20,742 nucleotides of DNA from Candidatus Bathyarchaeota archaeon (GTDB lineage Archaea > Thermoproteota > Bathyarchaeia > 40CM-2-53-6 > RBG-13-38-9): positions 1 through 20,742 of the forward strand of contig JAGTQO010000007.1 in assembly GCA_018396565.1 (NCBI GenBank), written 5' to 3'. Below, one piece after another: positions 1 through 7,345 of the stretch. The notes beneath the pieces were generated by a model. That model was given only the letters and a program-made list of their open reading frames with translations, made no database searches and was not told the origin of the DNA. Every line of letters begins with the position of its first letter. Position 1 is the stretch's first letter. The translations under genes and the position numbers were made by a program.

Positions 1-398
1 CCTCAACAGCATCGACAACCACTATGGCACCGTCGATGGCCCTTAAAGATCTAGTAACTCTACCTGAGAAGTCTACGTGACCTGGAGTGTCTATGAGGTT
101 GATGACGTACGGTATCCCATCCCTGTCATGTAGGAGGCTGACGTTAGCAGCCTTGATCGTCATCTGCCGCTTCTGCTCCTCCTCCATGTAGTCTAGGGCC
201 AGAGCTGTCCCAGCGACGGATGGTGAGAGTAATCCAGAAGATGCTAAAAGAGAGTCAGACATGGTGGTCTTACCATGGTCGACATGGGCTATAATGCCAA
301 TATCTTCCGGATTCAGGCGAAGCCGCCTAAATCTTACGGATCTGATCCTTATTCTGGACTATCTTCAATATCTCTGCGGTGGACTTGTAACGCGGCAT
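1..398 (-). CDS. fusA: Translation elongation factor 2 (EF-2), 5' part, with an apparent frameshift
   Basis: EF-2 is the GTPase that drives ribosomal translocation. Reading leftward from about 290 the frame encodes the G1 loop AHVDHGKTT, switch regions with EEEQKRQMTIKAANVS, and the G3 motif DTPGHVDFSG, ending at the window edge in the VVVDAVE strand. The expected N-terminus, MPRYKSTAEILKIVQNKDQ and IRKI, starts at the ATG at 398 but is in a different frame and stops at TAG 329-327. The G-domain frame is open only back to a TAG at 361-359 and has no ATG, GTG or TTG before the G1 loop. About 31 bases lie between the codons for IRKI and the codons for GIIAHVDH, where family members have essentially none. 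Identity is certain. Whether the break is real, an assembly error, or bypassed by an unusual start is open. The gene is divergent from DNA ligase. Confidence 0.9.
310..333 (-). other. Hairpin at the EF-2 frame break
   Basis: Read on the minus strand, 333-324 pairs with 319-310 as a 10-bp stem with one G-U pair and a GCTT loop. The G-U pair becomes C-A on the plus strand, so the fold is better in the EF-2 mRNA sense. It coincides with the TAG that ends the short N-terminal frame. Confidence 0.6.
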
Positions 399-452
399 AT
401 TTATTTCCCAGCCTAAATCATATTACAGGCACACACCAAAAAGATATGTTCA

Positions 453-462
453 CTTTTAAACT
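453..462. promoter_or_regulatory. Palindromic TATA-like box between EF-2 and DNA ligase
   Basis: The sequence CTTTTAAACT contains the palindrome TTTAAA, which looks the same on both strands. Leftward it sits about 58 bases before the EF-2 ATG, allowing a leader of roughly 30 bases. Rightward it is 23-25 bases before the ligase GTG at 480, the spacing expected for a leaderless archaeal transcript. One box may serve both genes. This is inferred from position only. Confidence 0.45.
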
Positions 463-479
463 TTTCACAGGCAGAGTGA

Positions 480-2084
480 GTGGGGACGGCGACACATTTC
501 CTTAGACTCGTGAACATCCTAAAGGAGCTGGAGTCAACATCAAGCAGGAAAGAGAAGGCTCTGAAGCTGAGTATGTTTCTCAAAGAACTTCCAAAAGATG
601 AGATATCGCCATCTGTAATGTTGATCTCAGGCTCTATCTTCCCTGATGGAAGCGGGCAGATTCTAAATATAAGTGTTAAGACTGTGAGCAAGGTCCTATC
701 CACTTGTAAACAGGGAACTCTAGATAGTTCACCTCTAACCATTAAAGGCCTCTACAGCCAACTTGTAGACCTCGCATCTCTGAATGGCAGGGGATCCAAA
801 GCGCGGAGGGAGGTCGCGCTCTCATCCTTGCTAAGCCGAGCAAGCGACGTCGAGACAGAATATGTATCCAAGATCCTTCAAGGAGAGTTGAGAATAGGTT
901 TGGCTGATGGTCTCATCCTTGAAGCGATATCCAAGGCCTCAAGCATAGACCTCAACACAATCAAGTCCACATACGGTTTAACTGGAAATTTGGGTGAGAC
1001 TGCGAGGATGGCTCTTATTGAAGGTATTGAGAAGCTGAAAAATATTTGTTTGAAACCCTTTTCACCCGTAAGGCCTATGCTCGCAGGCACAGCCCAGAAC
1101 CTAGAAGAGGCCATCAGGATCCATGGAAGAACATCCTTGGAACATAAACTGGATGGGGTGAGGGTTCAGATACATAAGGAGGGTTACAGGGTTGAAATTT
1201 ATAGTAGAAGCCTCTCCAAGATCACCCAGAACCTCCCCGACATAGTGAACCTTGTGCAATCCGAAGTAATGGCGGATGAGACAATCTTAGATGGCGAAGT
1301 TGTTGGAGTGGACTCTGAGTACAGACCCATACCTTTCCAGGATCTGATGCGCCGAATAGGGAGGATGGCAAACGTTCATGAATCTATCAGTAAGATACCA
1401 GTAAGACTCTTCCTATTTGACATCCTCTATCTTGATGGAAGATCTGTCGCCTCCTCAACATATGAAGTAAGGCGGCAACAACTTGAATGCATATGTTCGA
1501 AGGGGATGTTAACACCAAGAATTGTAACTGACAATATAGCCCAAGCCGAAATGTTCTTCGAGGACTCCATAAGGCGAGGGCATGAAGGCGTCGTATCGAA
1601 GAATCTTAGCGGGATATACACACCTGGCCAGCGTGGAAAGGAATGGCTCAAAATAAAGAAGGCTGATACTCTAGACGTGGTCATAGTAGCCGCCGACTGG
1701 GGTTCAGGAAGGAGGTTCAGATGGTTGAGCAATTACCACCTCGCCGTCAGAGATTCGCATAGAGAGACGTATCTAAAGGTTGGGAAGACATTCAAGGGAC
1801 TGACGGATGAAGAGTTTGAATATATGACGGTGAGACTCTTAACCCTGAAAGTATCTGAGAACGATTTTACCGTGAAGGTCAGGCCTGAGATAGTAGTTGA
1901 AGTAGCCTATGATGAAGTGCAGAAGAGTCCACACTACGACTCAGGTTACGCGTTAAGATTCGCCAGGATAAAGAAGATAAGAGAGGACAAGTCTCCAAGA
2001 GAGGTCGATACGTTAGATAGATTGGAAGAGATCTATGAGGCTAAGTTTAAGAGAAAAGCAAGATCGACATGGAATCAGCATTAG
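480..2084 (+). CDS. lig: ATP-dependent DNA ligase
   Basis: This is the archaeal replicative and repair ligase that seals nicks using ATP. The 534 residues comprise an N-terminal DNA-binding domain (about 1-200), the nucleotidyltransferase domain and a C-terminal OB fold. Motif I is KLDG with the adenylated lysine near residue 223. FLFDILYLDG (about 305), EGVVSKNL (about 368) and EWLKIKK (about 388) correspond to the later ligase motifs. The C-terminal GYALRFARIKKIREDK is typical of archaeal ligases. The GTG start directly follows an in-frame TGA and is the earliest possible. The family N-terminus (F..L...L..LESTSSR) supports it, and no Shine-Dalgarno sequence is visible, which fits leaderless expression from the TATA-like box at 453-462. 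Length is slightly short but within the family range. Confidence 0.96.
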   Translation: MGTATHFLRLVNILKELESTSSRKEKALKLSMFLKELPKDEISPSVMLISGSIFPDGSGQILNISVKTVSKVLSTCKQGTLDSSPLTIKGLYSQLVDLASLNGRGSKARREVALSSLLSRASDVETEYVSKILQGELRIGLADGLILEAISKASSIDLNTIKSTYGLTGNLGETARMALIEGIEKLKNICLKPFSPVRPMLAGTAQNLEEAIRIHGRTSLEHKLDGVRVQIHKEGYRVEIYSRSLSKITQNLPDIVNLVQSEVMADETILDGEVVGVDSEYRPIPFQDLMRRIGRMANVHESISKIPVRLFLFDILYLDGRSVASSTYEVRRQQLECICSKGMLTPRIVTDNIAQAEMFFEDSIRRGHEGVVSKNLSGIYTPGQRGKEWLKIKKADTLDVVIVAADWGSGRRFRWLSNYHLAVRDSHRETYLKVGKTFKGLTDEEFEYMTVRLLTLKVSENDFTVKVRPEIVVEVAYDEVQKSPHYDSGYALRFARIKKIREDKSPREVDTLDRLEEIYEAKFKRKARSTWNQH

Positions 2085-2093
2085 AGAGGCCCC

Positions 2094-2100
2094 GGTGATC
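2094..2100 (+). promoter_or_regulatory. Shine-Dalgarno GGTGATC deciding the Dph6 start
   Basis: GGTGATC is fully complementary to the canonical archaeal 16S rRNA 3' end and lies 6 bases before the ATG at 2107. It supports that ATG over the longer reading from 2035, which would run far into the ligase gene. Confidence 0.6.
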
Positions 2101-2106
2101 AGGAAT

Positions 2107-2784
2107 ATGCGTTTAGCAGTCCTCTTCAGCGGTGGAAAAGACAGTTGCTACACAATAATGAAGGCTAGGGAACAGGGTTACAAAGTCAATGTACTAATAA
2201 CAATAATACCGAGAAGTACAGATTCAAGGCTCTTCCACTACCCATGCGTTGAATTCACCAGATTCCAAGCAGAGGCTATGAAGTTACCCATATCGATCTA
2301 CAATATTGATTCGGAGGGAGACTATGAGGTTGAGAAGCTTACGAAGCATCTTTCTGAGGTTAAGAGAATATTCAAGATTGAAGGCATAGCCTCTGGCGCA
2401 CTGGCAAGCAGATATCAGAAGAGCAGATTTGAGGATGCGGCTGGAAGGGTTGGGTTGAAGTGTTTCACACCCCTATGGGGTATGGATCCCATACATCTAC
2501 TCAATGAACAATTGAACACTGGCATGGAGGCGATGATAGTAGCTGTAGCAGCCCTGGGCTTAGGACAGGACTGGCTTGGAAGAATACTGGACAGGGAGGT
2601 TACTAAAACCCTCCTCAAGATTCAGGGCAATTGTGGAGTCAACCCTGTGGGGGAGGGGGGAGAGTATGAGACCTTCGTTCTCAACGCACCCATATTTTGG
2701 AGGCGACTCAAGATTACAGGGTACCGAAAATTATGGTTTGGGGATAGAGGTCACATAGAGATAGATGGAGTTGAGTTTGAATAG
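2107..2784 (+). CDS. dph6: Diphthine--ammonia ligase (Dph6 family)
   Basis: Dph6 uses ATP and ammonia to convert diphthine on a conserved histidine of EF-2 into diphthamide, the last step of that modification. The 225-residue protein begins MRLAVLFSGGKDS, with the ATP pyrophosphatase P-loop SGGKDS at residues 8-13. It also has the family motif GEGGEYETFVLNAP near the C-terminus and the central segment SGALASRYQKSRFE. The frame is open back to 2035, but homologues start just before the P-loop and the GGTGATC at 2094-2100 fits the ATG at 2107. It lies immediately after DNA ligase, on the side of the promoter region opposite to its substrate protein EF-2, which may be a functional grouping. Confidence 0.92.
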   Translation: MRLAVLFSGGKDSCYTIMKAREQGYKVNVLITIIPRSTDSRLFHYPCVEFTRFQAEAMKLPISIYNIDSEGDYEVEKLTKHLSEVKRIFKIEGIASGALASRYQKSRFEDAAGRVGLKCFTPLWGMDPIHLLNEQLNTGMEAMIVAVAALGLGQDWLGRILDREVTKTLLKIQGNCGVNPVGEGGEYETFVLNAPIFWRRLKITGYRKLWFGDRGHIEIDGVEFE

Positions 2785-2804
2785 GAAAGGGTTAGATTGA
2801 AGAC

Positions 2805-3419
2805 TTACTCGATAGTAGCATGCTTCTTCTTGAGTTCACCCTCACTCTTCCCCAACCTGTGAATGAGCTCGGCGACAAGACTGTCGAAGAATATCATGGC
2901 GCTCAACTCGAAAATAGTTCCCAGAGGCGCCAGGGGCTCATGAACCCCTGTCAGTTGACGTAGAAAGTAGTCTCTTTCCTTGGCGACTTTAGTTCTTCCC
3001 CTAATCTGAACAACATGATCAGCAAGTTTCCCCAGGTCCGACTTGGGATGCGATGTTACAGCAATTATCTTTGCACCAACCTCCTTCCCTATCTCCGCAG
3101 CAGTAACAGCAAGTTTCGTCGTACCAGAACCAGATATTACAATTATAAGGTCTCCCTTACCAATTGCAGGGGTTATAGTCTCACCCATCACATAGACATC
3201 GAAATCTAGATGCATCAATCTCATGGCGAAGGCTCTGCCTATCAATCCGCTTCTGCCAACCCCAATTATCAGTATTCTCCTATATTTCGCCCATAGCATC
3301 ATGTCAACCATCTCCTCAACTTGACTCTGTGATATCTTGGAAAGGGTCCTCTCAACACCCTTGATTATCTGGTGGCATGCCTCATTGAATGTTTTCAACG
3401 CCATCTCTTCAAGCCTCAA
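2805..3419 (-). CDS. hxlB: 6-phospho-3-hexuloisomerase (SIS domain)
   Basis: This enzyme interconverts 3-hexulose 6-phosphate and fructose 6-phosphate. In archaea it acts in the reversed ribulose monophosphate route that supplies pentose phosphates. The 204 residues form one SIS (sugar isomerase) domain: RRILIIGVGRSGLIGRAFAMR, then GDLIIVISGSGTT with the phosphate-binding serines, and GAKIIAVTSHPKSDLGKLAD. The C-terminal segment GTIFELSAMIFFDSLVAELI and the end KKKHATIE are typical of the archaeal isomerase and argue against a generic SIS protein. The first codon used here is TTG at 3419; an in-frame ATG at 3404 is the alternative. The partner hexulose-phosphate synthase is not in the window. 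It converges with Dph6. Confidence 0.88.
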   Translation of the reverse strand: MRLEEMALKTFNEACHQIIKGVERTLSKISQSQVEEMVDMMLWAKYRRILIIGVGRSGLIGRAFAMRLMHLDFDVYVMGETITPAIGKGDLIIVISGSGTTKLAVTAAEIGKEVGAKIIAVTSHPKSDLGKLADHVVQIRGRTKVAKERDYFLRQLTGVHEPLAPLGTIFELSAMIFFDSLVAELIHRLGKSEGELKKKHATIE

Positions 3420-3456
3420 TCTATGATTCTACAGTACGCTTTTTATGGTTATGGTT

Positions 3457-4131
3457 TCAGGAAGTTAGCTTGAGTTGATTGTACTTAGCTTCCATCTTCA
3501 TATACTCCGTATCGAGTAGGGAGGTAATCTTTGCAGCCTTCGATCTTCCCAAGCCACCGCTGAAACAGAGCTCAGCTTCGGTTGCCATAAAAATCCTACG
3601 TGGTGTCTTGAAGCGCCTCAGAAGTTGCTCCGCCAGTCTTGGACCTATGCCTGGAAGACCTTGTATCAGGGCCTCTTGACCTTCCCTTATAATTGGACCT
3701 CTAGGTTTTCTAACAATGATCGGTGGTTTAGATTGGAGTTTAGGTGGATGTTTAGCTAGAACGCATATAAGCTGGGCGCTCTCCTCAGGGTTTCTTGTGA
3801 AGAATATTCTTACTCCATACTTGAATGATATGGATATGAGGGCACCCCAAAAAACCTTTGGGTTTCTAGCCTCTTCGAGCATCGAGTAGAGGTCACCTTC
3901 AACTATCATCACCGGAAAATTGTAAGACTGAGCGAGCCTATAGGCCTGGTCGAAGAGTCTCCCGGAGTATAGGGAAGAAAAGAAGTCGCGTGTAGATTTC
4001 CTCTCTACAGCGTAACCATCGATCAGAAAGTCTCCTTCATCAAGCATTCTATACTCGATTGTAAAACCCATCATCTTAAGATGGGTTGGGACAGTCGACC
4101 TTTCCCTCTCATCAACTATTATTCTAACCAT
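3457..4131 (-). CDS. xpf: XPF/ERCC4-type structure-specific endonuclease with HhH domain
   Basis: XPF nucleases cut branched DNA (flaps, forks, nicked junctions) as dimers. Domain order is an ERCC4 nuclease domain (about 1-130) and a C-terminal helix-hairpin-helix pair (about 150-210). Visible nuclease motifs are DERE near the N-terminus, GDF near residue 36, and ERKSTRDF, matching the family ERKxxxD. The HhH segment reads LPGIGPRLAEQLLRRF, followed by LGRSKAAKI. There is no helicase domain, so it matches the short crenarchaeal form rather than euryarchaeal Hef. That short form binds PCNA through a C-terminal PIP box; none is obvious in the last residues here. Two ATGs lie close together (4137 and 4131). 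AAGG sits 6 bases before the second, so I prefer 4131. Confidence 0.92.
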   Translation of the reverse strand: MVRIIVDERERSTVPTHLKMMGFTIEYRMLDEGDFLIDGYAVERKSTRDFFSSLYSGRLFDQAYRLAQSYNFPVMIVEGDLYSMLEEARNPKVFWGALISISFKYGVRIFFTRNPEESAQLICVLAKHPPKLQSKPPIIVRKPRGPIIREGQEALIQGLPGIGPRLAEQLLRRFKTPRRIFMATEAELCFSGGLGRSKAAKITSLLDTEYMKMEAKYNQLKLTS

Positions 4132-4214
4132 TACCATCCTTCCAATATCTGGATAGAGATAAACTCAGAAGCATACTTGAAACTATAAGGCAACATATCA
4201 TATCTCATAAGTTT

Positions 4215-4739
4215 TTATCTAGTAAAACTTCTGACGAGCTTCAGCCTAGATTGAAAGAGACCGTCGAACATCTGTTCTAGATTCTCCTCTTCATCTTCTC
4301 CACCTTCAATCTTAAACTCATATGAGTTGTCATTCTCAATAAGCATCGTCACCTTCAAAATTCGGTTATCGACTTTCTCAGATTGAATTTGTAGCAAGTC
4401 CATTAGTCTGAGCTTCATCCTGAACAAGCAATAGACTAGAAGACTTTCAAGCCTACCTGTTGCGGATATGTAGGCTAGAAAATCCCTCACAAAATTTTCT
4501 ATAGGTTTTTTTGGCGTAAGCCTATCTAATGCTTTCGTGTAGTTGTAGAGGAGATACAGGTAGCCATCAAATTCGAATCCATCACGGGAGTGTTGCACAG
4601 CATAGTCCAATATTTTATTCTTCAAATCGCGATTTTCAAGAACCCTCTCTGTAAAGGCAAACTCAATCTCAGCATCTACACACTCAAATGCTATGCTTGA
4701 GGCTGCCAAGATCTTATCTGCGAAACTTGAGCTGTCCAT
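4215..4739 (-). CDS. Uncharacterised, mostly helical protein
   Basis: I do not recognise this 174-residue protein. It looks soluble and largely alpha-helical, with long amphipathic stretches (DKILAASSIAFECVDAEIEF, FVRDFLAYISATGRLESLLV). A beta-like segment follows (RILKVTMLIENDNSYEFKI), then an acidic patch EGGEDEEE and a basic C-terminus. No catalytic motif, zinc site or signal peptide is visible. A TTG at 4748 could give three more residues, but a TATA-like box at 4763-4770 puts the predicted transcript start at about 4740. That favours leaderless translation from the ATG at 4739. Having its own promoter and an ordinary composition supports a real gene. It lies between the ECF transporter and the XPF nuclease and shares no clear pathway with either. 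Confidence 0.75.
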   Translation of the reverse strand: MDSSSFADKILAASSIAFECVDAEIEFAFTERVLENRDLKNKILDYAVQHSRDGFEFDGYLYLLYNYTKALDRLTPKKPIENFVRDFLAYISATGRLESLLVYCLFRMKLRLMDLLQIQSEKVDNRILKVTMLIENDNSYEFKIEGGEDEEENLEQMFDGLFQSRLKLVRSFTR

Positions 4740-4762
4740 TATCGCCAATGTACGTCAGCCTC

Positions 4763-4770
4763 ATATTTAA
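4763..4770 (-). promoter_or_regulatory. TATA-like box for the uncharacterised protein gene
   Basis: TTAAATAT on the minus strand is centred about 27 bases before the ATG at 4739, the spacing of a leaderless archaeal promoter. Confidence 0.4.
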
Positions 4771-4859
4771 TTCCTATGACATGATCAAAGATTAAAGAGA
4801 TTGAAACTTAATGTATCCGAACATATCGTTATGATTAGGCCAGAAATGTAAGGTTAATT

Positions 4860-5639
4860 CTACACCCATATACTTGGGAGTCTGATACTCTCATCTAGGC
4901 TGGGTAAGGGAATCCATAACCTGACAAAGATACCTACCAGCAGGATAATGATCGTTGCGATAGCAACAAAATAGTCTGTCCACTTCATGGATAGTGTGAT
5001 TAAAGATTCACGATTCTCACATGAGCCGAAAGCCCTGGACTCAAGGGCCTCAGCAAGCTCTGTGCTCCTCCTTATTGCTGAAACTATTAGGGGTATGAGG
5101 ATCGGAATATGCCTTCTGAGCCTCTCGATAATATTCCCCCTATCAAGTTCTAATCCTCTTGATCTTTGAGCGTCAACTATTGTCTGGGCTTCCAAAGCTA
5201 CGGTGGGAACAAGTCTGACAGCTGTTGTGAAGGTGAAGCTCAATGTGTAGGGCAAATGTAATCTCTCAAGAACTAAGCCGAGATCGTCGGGTGAAGTGGT
5301 TAGAAAGAATAGAGAGAATGCGGATATGAGGACGAGAAATCTTAGGGTCATCGATAGGGAGAAGACTAAAGTCGACCCTGTAAGGAAGTTCATAATGAAT
5401 ATTAGAGTCGCCAGAACCGCTCCGCCCCTCAAAGAGTTCGACCATCGACGTAGAGACTTAGCCAAGTAGATTAGTGGAAGTTGTGCTATGAGAAGGATCA
5501 GTAACACTATAATGTTTGTAAAGAGTATGGAGAGTAGAAATATGGATGAGGCTATAAGAAGTTTTGGCCTCGGGTCCATTCTATGAATCGGTGTACGTTT
5601 CCCTGTAAACCTAAATCCTTCAAAGAGTTTTAGAGACAT
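4860..5639 (-). CDS. ecfT: ECF transporter transmembrane component EcfT
   Basis: EcfT is the membrane scaffold that couples the two ATPases of an energy-coupling factor importer to a vitamin- or metal-binding S component. The 259 residues show about five or six hydrophobic segments (from residues 28, 72, 97, 130 and 220). They also carry the two coupling-helix signatures AQRSRG (157-162) and ALESRAFG (198-205), which dock into the ATPases. The N-terminus has the usual HRMDPRPKL motif. The start overlaps the end of the upstream ATPase gene by 20 bases, so the three genes form one operon. Substrate cannot be inferred because no S component lies nearby. Confidence 0.93.
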   Translation of the reverse strand: MSLKLFEGFRFTGKRTPIHRMDPRPKLLIASSIFLLSILFTNIIVLLILLIAQLPLIYLAKSLRRWSNSLRGGAVLATLIFIMNFLTGSTLVFSLSMTLRFLVLISAFSLFFLTTSPDDLGLVLERLHLPYTLSFTFTTAVRLVPTVALEAQTIVDAQRSRGLELDRGNIIERLRRHIPILIPLIVSAIRRSTELAEALESRAFGSCENRESLITLSMKWTDYFVAIATIIILLVGIFVRLWIPLPSLDESIRLPSIWV

Positions 5640-6450
5640 TACTTAGTAACCTCTTCTCAATAGCCGATTTCGCCTGGTAAACATCGAGGGTCGCAGGGTT
5701 GAAACCCAGGTCCCTCAGCGAGGACATTAATAGGCCTATCTGAGGTGGAACTAGGGAGGCTCTCCTCACCAAATCTTCATCTGATAGAATCTCATCGTAT
5801 GAACCTTCCGCCAAGATCGATCCCTTAGATAGTAGTATGACCTTGGGCCTACACTCAACCACGAATTCAACATCATGTGTAACTATTATAACGGTTCTAC
5901 CTTGAGTATTCATTTGGACTATGAAGTTCTTCAGTTTCTCCTTCTGCTGGTGGTCTTGACCTATCGTAGGCTCATCTAACACTATGTGTTTAGGGTCGGA
6001 GACGAGTATAGAAGCCAGTGCAACCCTCTTCCTCTCACCTCCACTCAACATGAAAGGGGATGTCTCAGCATAGGATCTCAGGTCCAGCGTCTCTAGAATG
6101 AAGTTGACTCTTCGCCGAATGGTTTCTTCAGGATACCCGTAATTTCTCATTGAGAAGGCAACTTCCTGAAAGACTGTTTCTGAGAAGAGTTGATGGTCAG
6201 GATTCTGGAAGACGAGGCCTACCTTCCTTGATAGAGAGGCTACAGTCGCTTCTCTGGTTGAAACACCGTCAATAAGGACCTCGCCTTTTGATGGTTTTAG
6301 TAATCCATTGAAATGTTTTATGAGCGTCGTCTTCCCAGCGCCGTTCTCACCCATTATCGCAATAAACTCGCCATCATGTATCGTTATATTGATATTGTGC
6401 AAAACTTCATTTCCATCATAGCTGAAGTAAAGGCCTTTAACTTCTATCAT
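5620..6450 (-). CDS. ecfA: ECF transporter ATPase EcfA (second in operon)
   Basis: This is one of the two ABC ATPases of the importer. The 276 residues show Walker A GENGAGKTT, Q-loop region FQNPDHQLFSETVFQEVAF, signature LSGGERKRVALAS, Walker B HIVLDEPT and H-loop VTHDVEF. The FQNPDHQLF segment is characteristic of ECF-type ATPases rather than other ABC proteins. The C-terminal extension (about 230-276) is the region where such ATPases dimerise. It overlaps the preceding ATPase by 14 bases and EcfT by 20 bases, indicating coupled translation. Confidence 0.93.
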   Translation of the reverse strand: MIEVKGLYFSYDGNEVLHNINITIHDGEFIAIMGENGAGKTTLIKHFNGLLKPSKGEVLIDGVSTREATVASLSRKVGLVFQNPDHQLFSETVFQEVAFSMRNYGYPEETIRRRVNFILETLDLRSYAETSPFMLSGGERKRVALASILVSDPKHIVLDEPTIGQDHQQKEKLKNFIVQMNTQGRTVIIVTHDVEFVVECRPKVILLSKGSILAEGSYDEILSDEDLVRRASLVPPQIGLLMSSLRDLGFNPATLDVYQAKSAIEKRLLSNVSKTL

Positions 6451-7288
6451 CCATGATTCTCCTTCTTATGGCTTGGGTTGCCTCCTCCAATGTGACTGGG
6501 GTACATCCCAGATCATAACCTTCTCTCTTCAGCAGATTGAAGAGCAGGGAGATCTTCGGTATTCCGACACCTATGGCCTCGGCATCTTCACCATAAACCT
6601 TGGAGGGTGGCCCTTCAAGAATTATTCTGCCCCTATCCATTATAATTACCCTGTCAGCGTACCTTGAGGCAAGGTCAAGCCTATGTTCAATGAGGATTAT
6701 AGTTATCTCCATCTCGCTCCTTAGATTTGATACTGTTTCAATAATTTGGTGTGCCGAGAGCGGATCGAGGAATGAAGTAGGTTCATCCAAAACAATTATC
6801 TTTGGCTTCATCGCAAGGATTGATGCGATGGCTACACGTTGCTGCTGTCCCCCTGAAAGCTCGTATGGGGCAGCGTGGCGGAGATGAGTTATCCCAGTGA
6901 CTTTCATAGCCCATTCAACCCTTCTTCTCACCTCCTCTCTCGGCAGCCCCAAGTTCTCAGGTCCAAAGGCAACATCACGCTCTACGGAGAGTGAGAATAG
7001 TTGATTCTCAGGATTCTGGAATACAAAGCCAACATACTTGGAGAGCTGGCTTGTTGTGGATTTAGAGATGTCCATACCTAGGACTAATATGAAACCTTTC
7101 ATTTCACCCCTATAGAAGCTAGGGATCAGCGCATTCAAACATCTTGCAAAAGTTGTCTTTCCACATCCGCTTGGACCTGTGATGACGATAAATTCGCCCT
7201 CCTTAACTTCAAGATTCAAATTCTCTATAGCAGGTTTCTTTGAGCCTGAATACGTGAAGGTGAGGTCTTGCGCCTTTATCACGATCAA
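6437..7288 (-). CDS. ecfA: ECF transporter ATPase EcfA (first in operon)
   Basis: This is the paired ABC ATPase. Visible motifs are Walker A GPSGCGKTT, Q-loop FQNPENQLFSLSVERDVAFG, signature LSGGQQQRVAIAS, Walker B IIVLDEPT and H-loop IEHRLDLASRYADRV. The two ATPases differ in their signature (GGQQQR against GGERKR), as expected for an asymmetric EcfA-EcfA' pair. A GTG at 7300 gives a longer reading. GTGATC lies 6 bases before the TTG at 7288, which gives MIVIKAQDLTFTY and matches the usual position of the first strand. It heads the three-gene operon. Confidence 0.92.
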   Translation of the reverse strand: MIVIKAQDLTFTYSGSKKPAIENLNLEVKEGEFIVITGPSGCGKTTFARCLNALIPSFYRGEMKGFILVLGMDISKSTTSQLSKYVGFVFQNPENQLFSLSVERDVAFGPENLGLPREEVRRRVEWAMKVTGITHLRHAAPYELSGGQQQRVAIASILAMKPKIIVLDEPTSFLDPLSAHQIIETVSNLRSEMEITIILIEHRLDLASRYADRVIIMDRGRIILEGPPSKVYGEDAEAIGVGIPKISLLFNLLKREGYDLGCTPVTLEEATQAIRRRIMDDRS

Positions 7289-7345
7289 TTCTTTGATCAC
7301 ATCTAAAACTTTAGACGACTGAATCCTTGTTGGAATATGGTAGGT

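Noticed and set aside
290..345. Archaeal protein-gene intron at the EF-2 break
   Set aside because: Splicing out 31 bases would restore the frame, but I could not draw a bulge-helix-bulge motif (two 3-base bulges around a 4-bp helix). The hairpin is a simple stem.
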